A DNA stretch of 18,860 nucleotides from Euryarchaeota archaeon UBA242 (GTDB lineage Archaea; Thermoplasmatota; Poseidoniia; Poseidoniales; Poseidoniaceae), in assembly GCA_002499015.1 (NCBI GenBank), contig DAJY01000047.1:1-18860 (forward strand). Direction: 5' to 3'. The position numbers were made by a program, and so were the translations under genes. Positions 5,529 to 13,333 of this stretch are shown here, piece by piece. A model generated the notes under the pieces. It had not been told where the DNA came from. It did no database searches and saw nothing but the letters and a program-made list of their open reading frames with translations. Every line of letters begins with the position of its first letter. The stretch's first letter is position 1.

Positions 5529-8324
5529 ATGGCGAATGAGTTGAAGTCCATACTGGTCGTAGTACTGTTGGCTCTGACAATAATACCTCTCTCCGTTTCG
5601 GCAGAAGATAGCGGTGGCATTCAAGCCTCAACATCGGCTTTGAGTATCCAGCCGCCATCTCCTGAGGCCGGTGACTCAATCACAATTTTTCTAACACTCT
5701 ACAACTCTCAACAATCTGATGCTTTCAATGTAAATTACTCCTTTTTCAAGGAAGAAATAAGTTCTGGTGGGAGGATTGTAACGAATACCGTCAATATCCT
5801 CGGCGGATTAACAGTTGATGTTAGTGCAACATGGAATTCACTAACAGAAGGAAACCACAAAGTGTGGGTCACATTTTCTCATAACGGTGATATTGAGGCA
5901 TCATTTTACCTAGAGTTCGTAGTCACGGGGTTGCCAAATCTGCAAATTGCTGAAACAGTATTATTCCCTTCAACAGATATTAAATCAGGGGATACGGTTA
6001 CATCATCAACGCGTATTACCAATACTGGTAGCGTTAATGCGTCAGCCAGCACCCTTCATTTTTCAACATCCAGTGGTGAACAACAATTTTTGCCAACTCC
6101 AGCAATAATCGCTGGTCAATCACAATGGGTTAACACCACATTTATTGCACCACAAAGTGGAACTCATACCATCTATCTCAATCCCGATTATTATGAAGAA
6201 GTACACGAAGCATCTGAGATGAACAAAATTGTTGAACAATCTTTGTTAGTTGAGACCAGAATGGATGTCTATCATATTGGAGACCTAACGATAAGTGTTG
6301 ACGAAGGCGCTTTAGAAGGGCCATGGACCATCGAAGGAACGCTGGGCAGAACCAATGGAACTGGAACTACTGAAGTCCAACTACGCCTAGAGATCCCAAC
6401 CGATAATGGTGGATTGCTAATGATGCCTCCATTTACTGTAACTCTCTCAGGCGCAGGGTACGCAGAAAAGTCATGGAGTCAAGTACTGACGATTAATGAC
6501 CTAGCTTCATTGAGCGATGGCCCTCATATTGTGACGGTACAAATAGACCCATTCAATTCAGGCAACTTCGCGCAAGAGTCAACTGATAATGATAGAACCT
6601 CAGGCCAGATATCCATTTATCCAATTCCAGATATTTTTGTCGATGGAGATGCAATACCTTCCTCTTCATCGATTGCTTCTGGTGAAGATGTAACCTGGAG
6701 AGTTAGTATTTCCAATATAGGAGATATCCAAGTGCGAGGGAGAATAGTTTACACTTGGGAAGGCGTCCAAAGCCAATCTGACTGGATATATGTCGGTGCG
6801 AGTGCAACTCAACCATGGAATATTACATTGACCACATTAATCGGTTCTCACACAGCAGAATTTGAAGCACAATGGGTCCCACATACAACCAGTTGGGATA
6901 GTAATCCATTGAATAGTCTAGCAACCGGTAGTATTTCTGTTGAGGCTCCATTGAGGTTGCAATGGGTCTATACATCTATTTCATTGACAGATATAACTGG
7001 AAATACAGCCTCACAACCGTTGCAAGGTGGAGATTCATACACATTGTCAATTAATATGACAAGTATTGAAACTGGCAATGTTTCCTTTGACTGTATTGAT
7101 GGTTCTGGAACTTTGTTGGAAACAATGTTTGTAACTATAGAAGAGAGGGGAGACAGAGCCTCAGTTTCCTGTAACTTCGTCGCTTCATCACCAATTAGTA
7201 CAATCCGAATTTCACCATCAGACATCACAGTTACTAGCACGTTTACGCGCGCCTTCCCAACTGCTGCTACCGATGATGGAGCAACAGATGCTGAAACATC
7301 CGCTAAGGGTACAGCGACGTTACTCGGAGGCGGTGTTCTTGGGTTGATCGCATTACTAGTAGTGGCATATATTCTTACAAGGGAAAGAGAAGAAGAAGTG
7401 GAAAGAGATATTTTCGATTATTGCCCATCATGTGATGGTGAATTAGAAGGAGTCGAAGACCGCTGCCCACATTGCTCATTTAATCTTAAGAAAGCCAGAA
7501 AGCAATTCCATGAGTGTCATGAATGTTTAGAATCTATTCCAGATACGTATGAAGATTGCCCGTATTGTGGTGCTAAACAAGATGTATCGTCATTCTTTGA
7601 GCAACGACAAAGAAGAGTTGTAGAGAAGAAAGAACTGATCCCTATTGAAGAAGAGGATGATGAAGATGAAATTGTTACAGGAGCAGAAGACTTTGCATCC
7701 ACAGTTCAAGAATTTGGTTATGATGAAGAAGATCTCGAACAAGATTGGGATAAGAATTTGAAGAGTGCTGAGGAAGAAGTTGAAGCTGCATACGATAGAA
7801 AACATGCAGATGAGTTAGCGCTTGAAGGCCTCACAGAAGAAGAGATTGAACAATTGAAGAGCGAGGTTACAACTACACTCAAGAGCGCTAAAGATGCTGC
7901 AGTTGGCGTCGGAATTGACGAGATGCTCAAGGGTCGTAAACTCCATGCACACTTGGATGATGGAGAAGACTTATCGGCAAGTGATGCAGGAATTAGAGAG
8001 CGAATATTCAATGTTACAGGTGAAGATGGAGTTCTACCAGGGGATAAGTTTGAAGTTGGAATGAGTGCAACCGATAATGCCTTAGCTGGAAATGTAGTCA
8101 AAGATTCAACAACAGATTTCTCCTTTGAAGAGGATGATGCAGCACTTTCAGCATCGACTATGTCCGATGCAGAAGTTGCTAAAGCAAGGAAGGCGGAGAA
8201 GCCAAAACGCCGCGCCGCTACGCGAAGAGAAGAAACCACGCAAGTAGCCGAATGTGGTGCATGTGGAGCAGATATTCCAGTTGAAGCCAATGAATGTGGT
8301 ACTTGTGGTGCTAAGTTCGAATGA
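5529..8324 (+). CDS. Membrane protein with extracellular CARDB domains and cytoplasmic zinc ribbons
   Basis: This 931-residue protein is not recognised as a named family. Residues 1-26 form a signal peptide (MANELKSILVVVLLALTIIPLSVSA). Residues about 30-560 are several CARDB/Ig-like modules, with marks such as EEVHEASEMNKIVEQ and ESTDNDRTSG. One membrane span lies at about 594-617 (GVLGLIALLVVAYIL), followed by charged TREREEEVERD, so the rest should face the cytoplasm. That part has two adjacent zinc ribbons (Cys632/635/646/649 and Cys663/666/677/680), an acidic, helix-rich, probably partly coiled linker, and a C-terminal zinc ribbon (Cys909/912/923/926). The start at 5529 is chosen because it places the signal peptide at the N-terminus and lies after the TATA candidate; an in-frame ATG at 5433 would add 32 residues. 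It may link an outside ligand or surface layer to inside partners. Confidence 0.8.
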   Translation: MANELKSILVVVLLALTIIPLSVSAEDSGGIQASTSALSIQPPSPEAGDSITIFLTLYNSQQSDAFNVNYSFFKEEISSGGRIVTNTVNILGGLTVDVSATWNSLTEGNHKVWVTFSHNGDIEASFYLEFVVTGLPNLQIAETVLFPSTDIKSGDTVTSSTRITNTGSVNASASTLHFSTSSGEQQFLPTPAIIAGQSQWVNTTFIAPQSGTHTIYLNPDYYEEVHEASEMNKIVEQSLLVETRMDVYHIGDLTISVDEGALEGPWTIEGTLGRTNGTGTTEVQLRLEIPTDNGGLLMMPPFTVTLSGAGYAEKSWSQVLTINDLASLSDGPHIVTVQIDPFNSGNFAQESTDNDRTSGQISIYPIPDIFVDGDAIPSSSSIASGEDVTWRVSISNIGDIQVRGRIVYTWEGVQSQSDWIYVGASATQPWNITLTTLIGSHTAEFEAQWVPHTTSWDSNPLNSLATGSISVEAPLRLQWVYTSISLTDITGNTASQPLQGGDSYTLSINMTSIETGNVSFDCIDGSGTLLETMFVTIEERGDRASVSCNFVASSPISTIRISPSDITVTSTFTRAFPTAATDDGATDAETSAKGTATLLGGGVLGLIALLVVAYILTREREEEVERDIFDYCPSCDGELEGVEDRCPHCSFNLKKARKQFHECHECLESIPDTYEDCPYCGAKQDVSSFFEQRQRRVVEKKELIPIEEEDDEDEIVTGAEDFASTVQEFGYDEEDLEQDWDKNLKSAEEEVEAAYDRKHADELALEGLTEEEIEQLKSEVTTTLKSAKDAAVGVGIDEMLKGRKLHAHLDDGEDLSASDAGIRERIFNVTGEDGVLPGDKFEVGMSATDNALAGNVVKDSTTDFSFEEDDAALSASTMSDAEVAKARKAEKPKRRAATRREETTQVAECGACGADIPVEANECGTCGAKFE

Positions 8325-8498
8325 ACTGGGTATTAATTGATGAATTGAATGTGCCCGTCGGCTTTCATAGGGTTCGTCATCGCTTTCGCTCGGCCACCAT
8401 GTGCGTCATCCAGGCGATTTGAACCAATCCACTACTTGCCTTCAAAGTGCCTCAAGCAAGGGAGGTATTGAAAACAAAAGAGGGATTGGCTATATTTG

Positions 8499-9050
8499 AT
8501 GCAACAAAGAGTATTGGCAATGCTTGTCGTTTTGACAATGTTGTTGACATCAACTGTTGGTTGCTTGGGCTTGATTCCAGCCCGTGAAGCGATTGAGGGT
8601 TTTAGAGATCCAGCTGAAGATGATTTAACCTATCACAAGATCGATGTCTCACACACCTATACTTCCGTGGAAATACAACCCTATACAAATAAATCCGTAT
8701 TTATCGTGGGTGATTCTGTTACTGAAATTTCGATTTATTTTAAGGCATCATTCACATTCTCTGATATATTTCCACAATTTGAAAATAATACGAGATATGT
8801 CCGAGCAACATTAACTGATTCCGAAGGAGTAATCCAATGGTCTGTTGATGTTAGTTCGGATTCAGCACCTATTGAAGAAAAACTTGAACCTAATCCTGTA
8901 TTTGCCAAAGGCGATTGGGTATTAGATGTTGAAGCGAGAGGCATTGGTGAAGAAACGCTAGGATTAGTCCATGATAATTTCAATATTCAATTGACCATTA
9001 CACAGAGATGCGTCCAATATCCAATGGAAAAATCTTGTTCAGCAGATTGA
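8499..9050 (+). CDS. Small secreted lipoprotein, unknown function
   Basis: This 183-residue protein starts with a lipoprotein signal peptide: Arg4, a hydrophobic core LAMLVVLTMLLTS, and a lipobox TVGC with Cys22 as the probable lipid-modified residue. The mature part is about 160 residues, beta-rich, with N-x-S/T sites (NKS, NNT), and looks like a single beta-sandwich (QWSVDVSSDSAP, WVLDVEARG). Two cysteines near the end (in QRCVQYPMEKSC) could form a disulfide. I do not recognise the family. ATG 8499 is preferred to the in-frame TTG at 8496. AGAGGGA at 8479-8485 is a ribosome-binding candidate with long spacing (13 bases). The gene follows the CARDB/zinc-ribbon gene on the same strand after 174 bases, and its stop is 1 base from the convergent nuclease gene's stop. 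Confidence 0.75.
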   Translation: MQQRVLAMLVVLTMLLTSTVGCLGLIPAREAIEGFRDPAEDDLTYHKIDVSHTYTSVEIQPYTNKSVFIVGDSVTEISIYFKASFTFSDIFPQFENNTRYVRATLTDSEGVIQWSVDVSSDSAPIEEKLEPNPVFAKGDWVLDVEARGIGEETLGLVHDNFNIQLTITQRCVQYPMEKSCSAD

Positions 9051-9051
9051 A

Positions 9052-10239
9052 TCAAACCAATGCATCAGGGCATGCATAATTACGTGAACAGTTTTTACAT
9101 TTACCTGGCCTTTCATGGTTTCTTTTGGCATCGTTGTGGACCATTAATCTCTGGACTTCAGCTATAGCATCAAACAACATACCTTTATTCTCATCATCCC
9201 ATGGAATTTGATGCAAATCCTCATTTCCGTATCTAAGAACTCCATAAGGAGTAGATCTTTTAGTACTAAGTTCTACTAAATGTAAATACGCCAAAACTTG
9301 TATCTTGTGGGAGCGATGAGGGTGTTTTGGTACTCTTCCAGTTTTCTGTTCCACTGGAATAAATTCACCATCTACAATCACTATCTGGTCTGGTCTTCCT
9401 CGAAGGCCGGTTATTGGATCTTTCAATAGACTAGAAGTATCCTCATTATCTGAATATGCAATTTCTGTATTTTTATGCAAGCCAACAATTTCCCTTGCGA
9501 TTTCTAATGCGTTTTCTACGAGCAGGGCTTTTTGCAATTGCCAAGAAGCGATCAGTGTCCAAGCCATTGCCAATACTGCCAACAAGAAACCTGCTTGACT
9601 TTTATTCTCTGCACCTACGAGGGCGATTGAATGCAGAGCCAATGCTATTGCAGACATAAATAATGCGGCCTCTACTCGGCCCGCTTCAAACCATCCACCG
9701 ATAAAACCTTGAGGCTGTAATATAGATTCAATATGATATGTGTCATCTGCATGAAAATCACCTTTTGATTTTGCAATAGTATTCGTCCATCCAATCCATT
9801 TTCTCCACGGCAGATAAACTGCCACAATTCCAGTTATTAGAAGAGATAATGCCCAGAGTGCCATGTATCTAGCAATCCATAAAGGAGTGTGAACAACATC
9901 GTCTATCAATGAAAAAGCAATAGCATCTATGGTGAAAACTAAGATGACAGCAAACCACCATGACCAGATGACCATAGCCATTCGCAATTTTGCGTGTTTC
10001 TCTTGATAGTCTTTCACTTGGCCGTGAATTGTGGCGTGTTTTTCGACTCCAGCTGTAATTGCTTCACCTTGGCCGCGTTTCCCTTCTCGCGCTAGCGACC
10101 AAGAGAGAGGACAATATTCGTGGCGTTCCAAATCGCTGGCACTAACTCTTAATGGTTTACCATTTTGTAATCGCCAAACACCGTCCTCATGGAGTTCAGC
10201 GCCACTAAATTGGTCTGGTGTTGGAGAATCTTGAGCCAT
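9052..10239 (-). CDS. Cas4-like PD-(D/E)XK nuclease with four predicted membrane segments
   Basis: This 395-residue protein combines a Cas4/RecB-like nuclease with membrane helices. Nuclease marks are the N-terminal SASDLERHEYCPLSW with Cys43, a GVEKHATIHG motif (64-73, His68/His72), GRPD with Asp284, EQKTG with Glu297 and Lys299, the QVLAY motif (314-318), and a C-terminal CKNCSRNYAC giving Cys381, Cys384 and Cys390. One N-terminal plus three C-terminal cysteines is the Cas4 pattern for an iron-sulfur cluster. Between His68/72 and the catalytic core lie four hydrophobic segments (about 88-112, 122-143, 189-210, 214-236), so the protein is about twice the usual Cas4 length. The ATG at 10239 has GGGGAG at 7 bases; a GTG at 10260 lacks this. 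No cas genes or repeats are nearby. Family relationship is well supported; substrate and role are unknown. Confidence 0.85.
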   Translation of the reverse strand: MAQDSPTPDQFSGAELHEDGVWRLQNGKPLRVSASDLERHEYCPLSWSLAREGKRGQGEAITAGVEKHATIHGQVKDYQEKHAKLRMAMVIWSWWFAVILVFTIDAIAFSLIDDVVHTPLWIARYMALWALSLLITGIVAVYLPWRKWIGWTNTIAKSKGDFHADDTYHIESILQPQGFIGGWFEAGRVEAALFMSAIALALHSIALVGAENKSQAGFLLAVLAMAWTLIASWQLQKALLVENALEIAREIVGLHKNTEIAYSDNEDTSSLLKDPITGLRGRPDQIVIVDGEFIPVEQKTGRVPKHPHRSHKIQVLAYLHLVELSTKRSTPYGVLRYGNEDLHQIPWDDENKGMLFDAIAEVQRLMVHNDAKRNHERPGKCKNCSRNYACPDALV

Positions 10240-10356
10240 CTTATTTCTCCCCGTAGGCACTGTGGGGGCGGGCTCTTTCTTTTATTCTCCGCCGTCACGA
10301 TTATGATTATTTCACCAAATACAGTAATTCTGTAATTCCTAGTCAGTGCGAAGCGG

Positions 10357-10364
10357 TTTAATAT
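10357..10364 (+). promoter_or_regulatory. Candidate TATA box of rps2
   Basis: TTTAATAT is an archaeal TATA-like sequence centred about 39 bases before the uS2 start. A start site about 25 bases downstream would fall near 10385, giving a short leader that still holds the TGAGGT ribosome binding site (10387-10392). It indicates that rps2 is transcribed from its own promoter rather than within a ribosomal operon. Confidence 0.45.
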
Positions 10365-10398
10365 GGGGGTTATGTGGGCGGCTTGCTGAGGTTTATCT

Positions 10399-11010
10399 AT
10401 GTCCGATGAAGAAGCAACATTACTGATCCCGTTTGAAGACTATGAGGCCAATGCCGTCAATATCGGTACTCAACAGAAAAGTGCAGATATGAAGCGGTTT
10501 ATTGAACGCGTTCGCGAGGATGGATTATACCTTCTGAACGTCAATATCACCGATTCTCGTATCCGTGCAATCGCTGCTTTCCTTAATAATTTTGAATCCC
10601 CTCGTATAATGGTTGTTTCAGCCCGTCAATACGGACAAAGGCCAGCCCGTCTTTTCTCAGAAGCAATCGGTGCAAATTCCGCAGTCGGTCGCTTTATTCC
10701 TGGCTCACTTACCAATCCAGTTCTTCGTTCATACGTCGAACCAGATGTACTTTTCGTAACAGACCCTGCTGCTGACCAACAAGCATTGATCGAAGCGGTT
10801 AACTCCGGTCTTCCAATCGTAGGAATCGTAGACGCAAATAATAATCTTCGTAATGTTGACATCGCACTTCCTGCAAATAACAAAGGTCGTCGTTCTCTTG
10901 CTCAAATTTACTGGCTACTGGCCCGTGAAGTTCTCAAACTTCGTGGAAAAACCACAGATGAAGATTGGGCAAAGGAACAAGAACTTGAAGAGTGGCAATC
11001 AACTTTCTGA
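10399..11010 (+). CDS. rps2: Small-subunit ribosomal protein uS2 (S2)
   Basis: The 203-residue protein is a full-length archaeal uS2, a structural protein of the small ribosomal subunit located at the head-body junction. Family marks include VNIGTQQKSADMKRFIERV near the start, GLYLLNVNITDSRIRAIAAF, the RFIPGSLTNPV block, EPDVLFVTDP, and IVGIVDANNNLRNVDIALPANNKGRRSL, which is the most conserved part. The length matches archaeal S2 (about 200). The ATG at 10399 has TGAGGT at 10387-10392, 6 bases before it. In many archaea rps2 sits in a cluster with rpl13, rps9, RNA polymerase small subunits and enolase; here it is alone, between a divergent nuclease gene and a convergent dihydrouridine synthase gene. 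Confidence 0.97.
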   Translation: MSDEEATLLIPFEDYEANAVNIGTQQKSADMKRFIERVREDGLYLLNVNITDSRIRAIAAFLNNFESPRIMVVSARQYGQRPARLFSEAIGANSAVGRFIPGSLTNPVLRSYVEPDVLFVTDPAADQQALIEAVNSGLPIVGIVDANNNLRNVDIALPANNKGRRSLAQIYWLLAREVLKLRGKTTDEDWAKEQELEEWQSTF

Positions 11011-11038
11011 GTATTTTTGAATGACTCGATAAGAGTCA
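11011..11038. terminator. Candidate terminator region between convergent rps2 and dus
   Basis: Directly after the rps2 stop comes a T-rich stretch (ATTTTT, 11013-11018), which can terminate archaeal RNA polymerase. A perfect 6-base hairpin follows, TGACTC-GATAA-GAGTCA (11022-11038). Further on is a second inverted repeat, AATCAT/ATGATT (about 11050-11071), around the palindrome TCAATTGA. The two genes converge across 68 bases, so these elements could stop transcription from either side. None has the full bacterial hairpin plus T-run form. Confidence 0.35.
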
Positions 11039-11078
11039 ACGAACTTGGAATCATCATCAATTGAATGATTTGATTACA

Positions 11079-12119
11079 TTAAAGTTCTAATTCTTTGTAG
11101 GATGAGAGAAAATCTGATGTTGCTTGGGCGAATTCTGCCCCACTTACCTTTCCATGCATAATCGACCTTATTTTTTTGGCGCTAGGTAACCCTCTGGTAA
11201 AGGAGACTGCATGTCCACGTAGATTTTTTAAATTCAAACCAGTAGTTTCTGCTGCTAATTCGATGTACCTATCCCAACACCATCTTCTGGTCTCAAATTG
11301 CTGACCTACTGGTGATAGAGAGTTCCAATTGCCTTCAAAGTGTTCTATCCAAGGTAATTGGTCTGCATCCATCCATCCCAACTCTACTTTCATTTCAGCA
11401 AAAATAGATGGCCGGCCAATAGCCCCTCTTCCCACCATCAATCCGGCGGCCTGTGTTTGCAATAAGCAGGCAGAAGCAGAAGCTCCGTCGACAATATCGC
11501 CATTTGCAATCACAGGGACTTCAACCGCTTGAACAGCATTTGCAATATAATCCCAATCCGCTTCACCAGAATACCTTTGCTTGAGTGTTCTACCATGAAT
11601 ACACAATCGTTGAACCCCTACATTCTCTAATTCTTTGCAAATTTCAAGGGCATTATTTTCTCCTTGCCCAGTCCCCAGTCTCATTTTTGCAGTGACGGGG
11701 ATATCAATTCTATCAACAATTTGAGAACACATATCAACCAAACTTTCAGGATCGGCCATCAAAGCAGCCCCAGCACAAATCTTGGTTACCTTTGGTGCAG
11801 GGCAACCAAAATTCAAATCAATAATATCAGCATTATCGCTAAGCATTTCCGCAGCGCGAGCCATATCTTCAGCAACCCCTCCAAATATTTGGGGAATAAA
11901 TGGGGATTCTTCCTCACAGGTTTCCATTCTACTCCAAGAACTTGCCGCTTCACGGGACAAAGCAGTTGAATTTGTGAATTCAGTTATAGTAAAATCAGCA
12001 CCACATTGTTTGGCCAATAGGCGAAATGGCAAATCGGTGACTCCAGCCATTGGTGCAAGAAATAGAGGGCGAGCCTCCCCATCCCATTCACCAGGCTTGG
12101 CTGAAATATATTGGCTCAT
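11079..12119 (-). CDS. dus: tRNA-dihydrouridine synthase
   Basis: Dus enzymes reduce specific uridines of tRNA to dihydrouridine using FMN and NAD(P)H. The 346-residue protein has the family's order of motifs: LFLAPMAGVTDLPFR (FMN phosphate/N-terminal strand), then PQIFGG, then DLNFGCPAPKVTKICAGAAL, where the Cys of KICAG (Cys115 from this start) is the expected catalytic acid. AKMRLG, IHGRTLKQRYSG, VIANGDI and VGRGAIGRPSIF follow and complete the TIM-barrel FMN site, and there is a C-terminal helical tRNA-binding domain. GAGGG at 12126-12130 sits 6 bases before the ATG at 12119, so I prefer it to the ATG at 12125, which touches the GAGGG. The gene lies 22 bases after a winged-helix regulator gene on the same strand and is probably co-transcribed with it. 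The target uridine cannot be assigned. Confidence 0.93.
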   Translation of the reverse strand: MSQYISAKPGEWDGEARPLFLAPMAGVTDLPFRLLAKQCGADFTITEFTNSTALSREAASSWSRMETCEEESPFIPQIFGGVAEDMARAAEMLSDNADIIDLNFGCPAPKVTKICAGAALMADPESLVDMCSQIVDRIDIPVTAKMRLGTGQGENNALEICKELENVGVQRLCIHGRTLKQRYSGEADWDYIANAVQAVEVPVIANGDIVDGASASACLLQTQAAGLMVGRGAIGRPSIFAEMKVELGWMDADQLPWIEHFEGNWNSLSPVGQQFETRRWCWDRYIELAAETTGLNLKNLRGHAVSFTRGLPSAKKIRSIMHGKVSGAEFAQATSDFLSSYKELEL

Positions 12120-12141
12120 GTTCATCCCTCAGTATTTACTA

Positions 12142-13248
12142 TCACTTTTGAGCAGATTCTAGAAGTTCTGCAACACGACGCATGCGTCGTAATACCTTGT
12201 CTAATCGTTCGTTTACACGGCGGGTTACATCTTCGGCAGTCTCCCCACTAAGACGGTGACCTAAAGGCAAACGCCCACCTAACAGGTTAAGCAGTAACAT
12301 CTGTTGTTTGGAATTTACATCATTCAATAAAGATTCCACATCTTCAACCTTCAATTTTCCCTTCTTTAGTTTTTGAATCAATTTTGATTGTTGAGTTTCA
12401 TTCAATATCCGATTAAATCCGCCCTTCTTTAGCATCCAATCTTCACCGCGGCGCTGATATTGAGCTACCATCGCTGACCACAATGAGATTGAAAGTCGAT
12501 CTGTCCTTGCGACCCGCTCTACCATCCCTGATGCTCTAAAGCGCTCTAGAATGCGTCCGATACGAGGCTTTGGCCCATCGAGCAATTGCGCTGCTTCATC
12601 AAGAGATAACGGTGCATTTCGACTGATTAGAATTTCAAATAATTTACACGATAAGGAATCAGCATCGGATTCTTTTCCAGGTCTTTCTCCAAGAAGTCCA
12701 AAATCTCCAAGCCACTGCGAGAGTAGACTTTCACTGGTTTGTGGAGTAAGTGGCCTATGGTCAACAATTCCAAGGCATAACAGCGGAGTATCTTCTTCAG
12801 GTAATTCAAGTGCTAAGCGGCAATCAGTACGGGTCCAATTTGTTTGAAGAAGAGACATTCTTTGGTCAATAATTATTTTGCATTGAACTGAGAATAATTC
12901 AACAGCGTTTGAAATGCTTCCACCACGCAGGTAATATCTCCTCCATCCCTTTCCCTCATTGGTGTAGCCAATTATTCCCGCCTCCACTAGGCGAGTCAAA
13001 TGGTGGTTCAAGGATGCAGGGGTTAGTGCGAGTTCATCGGCTAGCATCTGAGCATCCCAGCCTATTTCAGGGGATGCGAGAATATGGTCGCGAAGTAATC
13101 TATGAACTGGATTCGCCATGCCATAATCAGCCATTGCATCGCCTTTTTTTCGTACTAAGCAAAGCGTATCTGTAAACCAAGTGACCAAACTATCGATGTC
13201 TCTATCACTTGTTGGTAGCGCGACTTCTTGCAATCGTACACTGAACAT
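12142..13248 (-). CDS. Predicted transcriptional regulator with two winged-helix domains
   Basis: This 368-residue protein has an ArsR-like winged helix at about 46-110, with a recognition-helix region LTPASLNHHLTRLVEAGII and a wing ending RRYYLRGG. A second winged-helix-like segment lies at about 197-258 (SLDEAAQLL...PRIGRILERFRASGMVERV). The middle (115-195) may be a sensing or dimer domain. The last 100 residues are charged helices (KLIQKLKKGKLKVEDVESLL; RRVNERLDKVLRRMRRVAELLE) that could form a coiled coil. I do not recognise a named family or ligand. Upstream, 31 bases from the ATG at 13248, is the inverted repeat AGTCTT-TG-AAGACT, a candidate operator. The dihydrouridine synthase gene follows after 22 bases, so the two may share an mRNA. 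DNA binding is inferred from the fold only. Confidence 0.72.
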   Translation of the reverse strand: MFSVRLQEVALPTSDRDIDSLVTWFTDTLCLVRKKGDAMADYGMANPVHRLLRDHILASPEIGWDAQMLADELALTPASLNHHLTRLVEAGIIGYTNEGKGWRRYYLRGGSISNAVELFSVQCKIIIDQRMSLLQTNWTRTDCRLALELPEEDTPLLCLGIVDHRPLTPQTSESLLSQWLGDFGLLGERPGKESDADSLSCKLFEILISRNAPLSLDEAAQLLDGPKPRIGRILERFRASGMVERVARTDRLSISLWSAMVAQYQRRGEDWMLKKGGFNRILNETQQSKLIQKLKKGKLKVEDVESLLNDVNSKQQMLLLNLLGGRLPLGHRLSGETAEDVTRRVNERLDKVLRRMRRVAELLESAQK

Positions 13249-13279
13249 TAATCTCTACCAAAGGGAAGTGGTGGCCAAG

Positions 13280-13293
13280 AGTCTTTGAAGACT
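13280..13293. promoter_or_regulatory. 6-2-6 inverted repeat upstream of the two-winged-helix regulator
   Basis: AGTCTT-TG-AAGACT is a perfect 6-base inverted repeat with a 2-base centre, 31-44 bases before the ATG at 13248. On the minus strand an AT-rich stretch (AATTGATACAAAG) precedes and overlaps it, where a TATA box would be expected. That position suits an operator for self-regulation. A perfect repeat this short can occur by chance. Confidence 0.35.
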
Positions 13294-13333
13294 TTGTATC
13301 AATTGCTTGTCAAAAAGCGTTTATTGAATAAAG

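Noticed and set aside
7718..8290. Minus-strand open frame of 190 codons inside the zinc-ribbon protein gene
   Set aside because: Its Ser/Ala-rich translation is what results from reading the complement of an acidic, Glu/Asp-rich coding region; the plus-strand frame carries zinc-ribbon motifs.
8325..8498. Possible tRNA or small RNA gene in the gap before the lipoprotein
   Set aside because: GGGTTCGTCATCGC resembles a T-arm loosely and CCACCA occurs, but no acceptor or anticodon stem can be paired; a weak CTTGC/GCAAG stem is the only structure seen.
8468..8584. Short frame starting TTG right after a perfect GGAGGT (8461-8466)
   Set aside because: About 38 codons, mostly overlapping the lipoprotein's signal peptide in another frame, with no recognisable composition; the GGAGGT is noted but the lipoprotein frame is clearly the coding one.
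9052..10239. CRISPR-Cas locus suggested by the Cas4-like gene
   Set aside because: No repeat array and no other cas gene is seen on either side; the protein is better treated as a stand-alone Cas4-family nuclease.
10240..10260. GTG start for the Cas4-like protein
   Set aside because: The strong GGGGAG at 10247-10252 lies inside this extension and is ideally spaced for the ATG at 10239.
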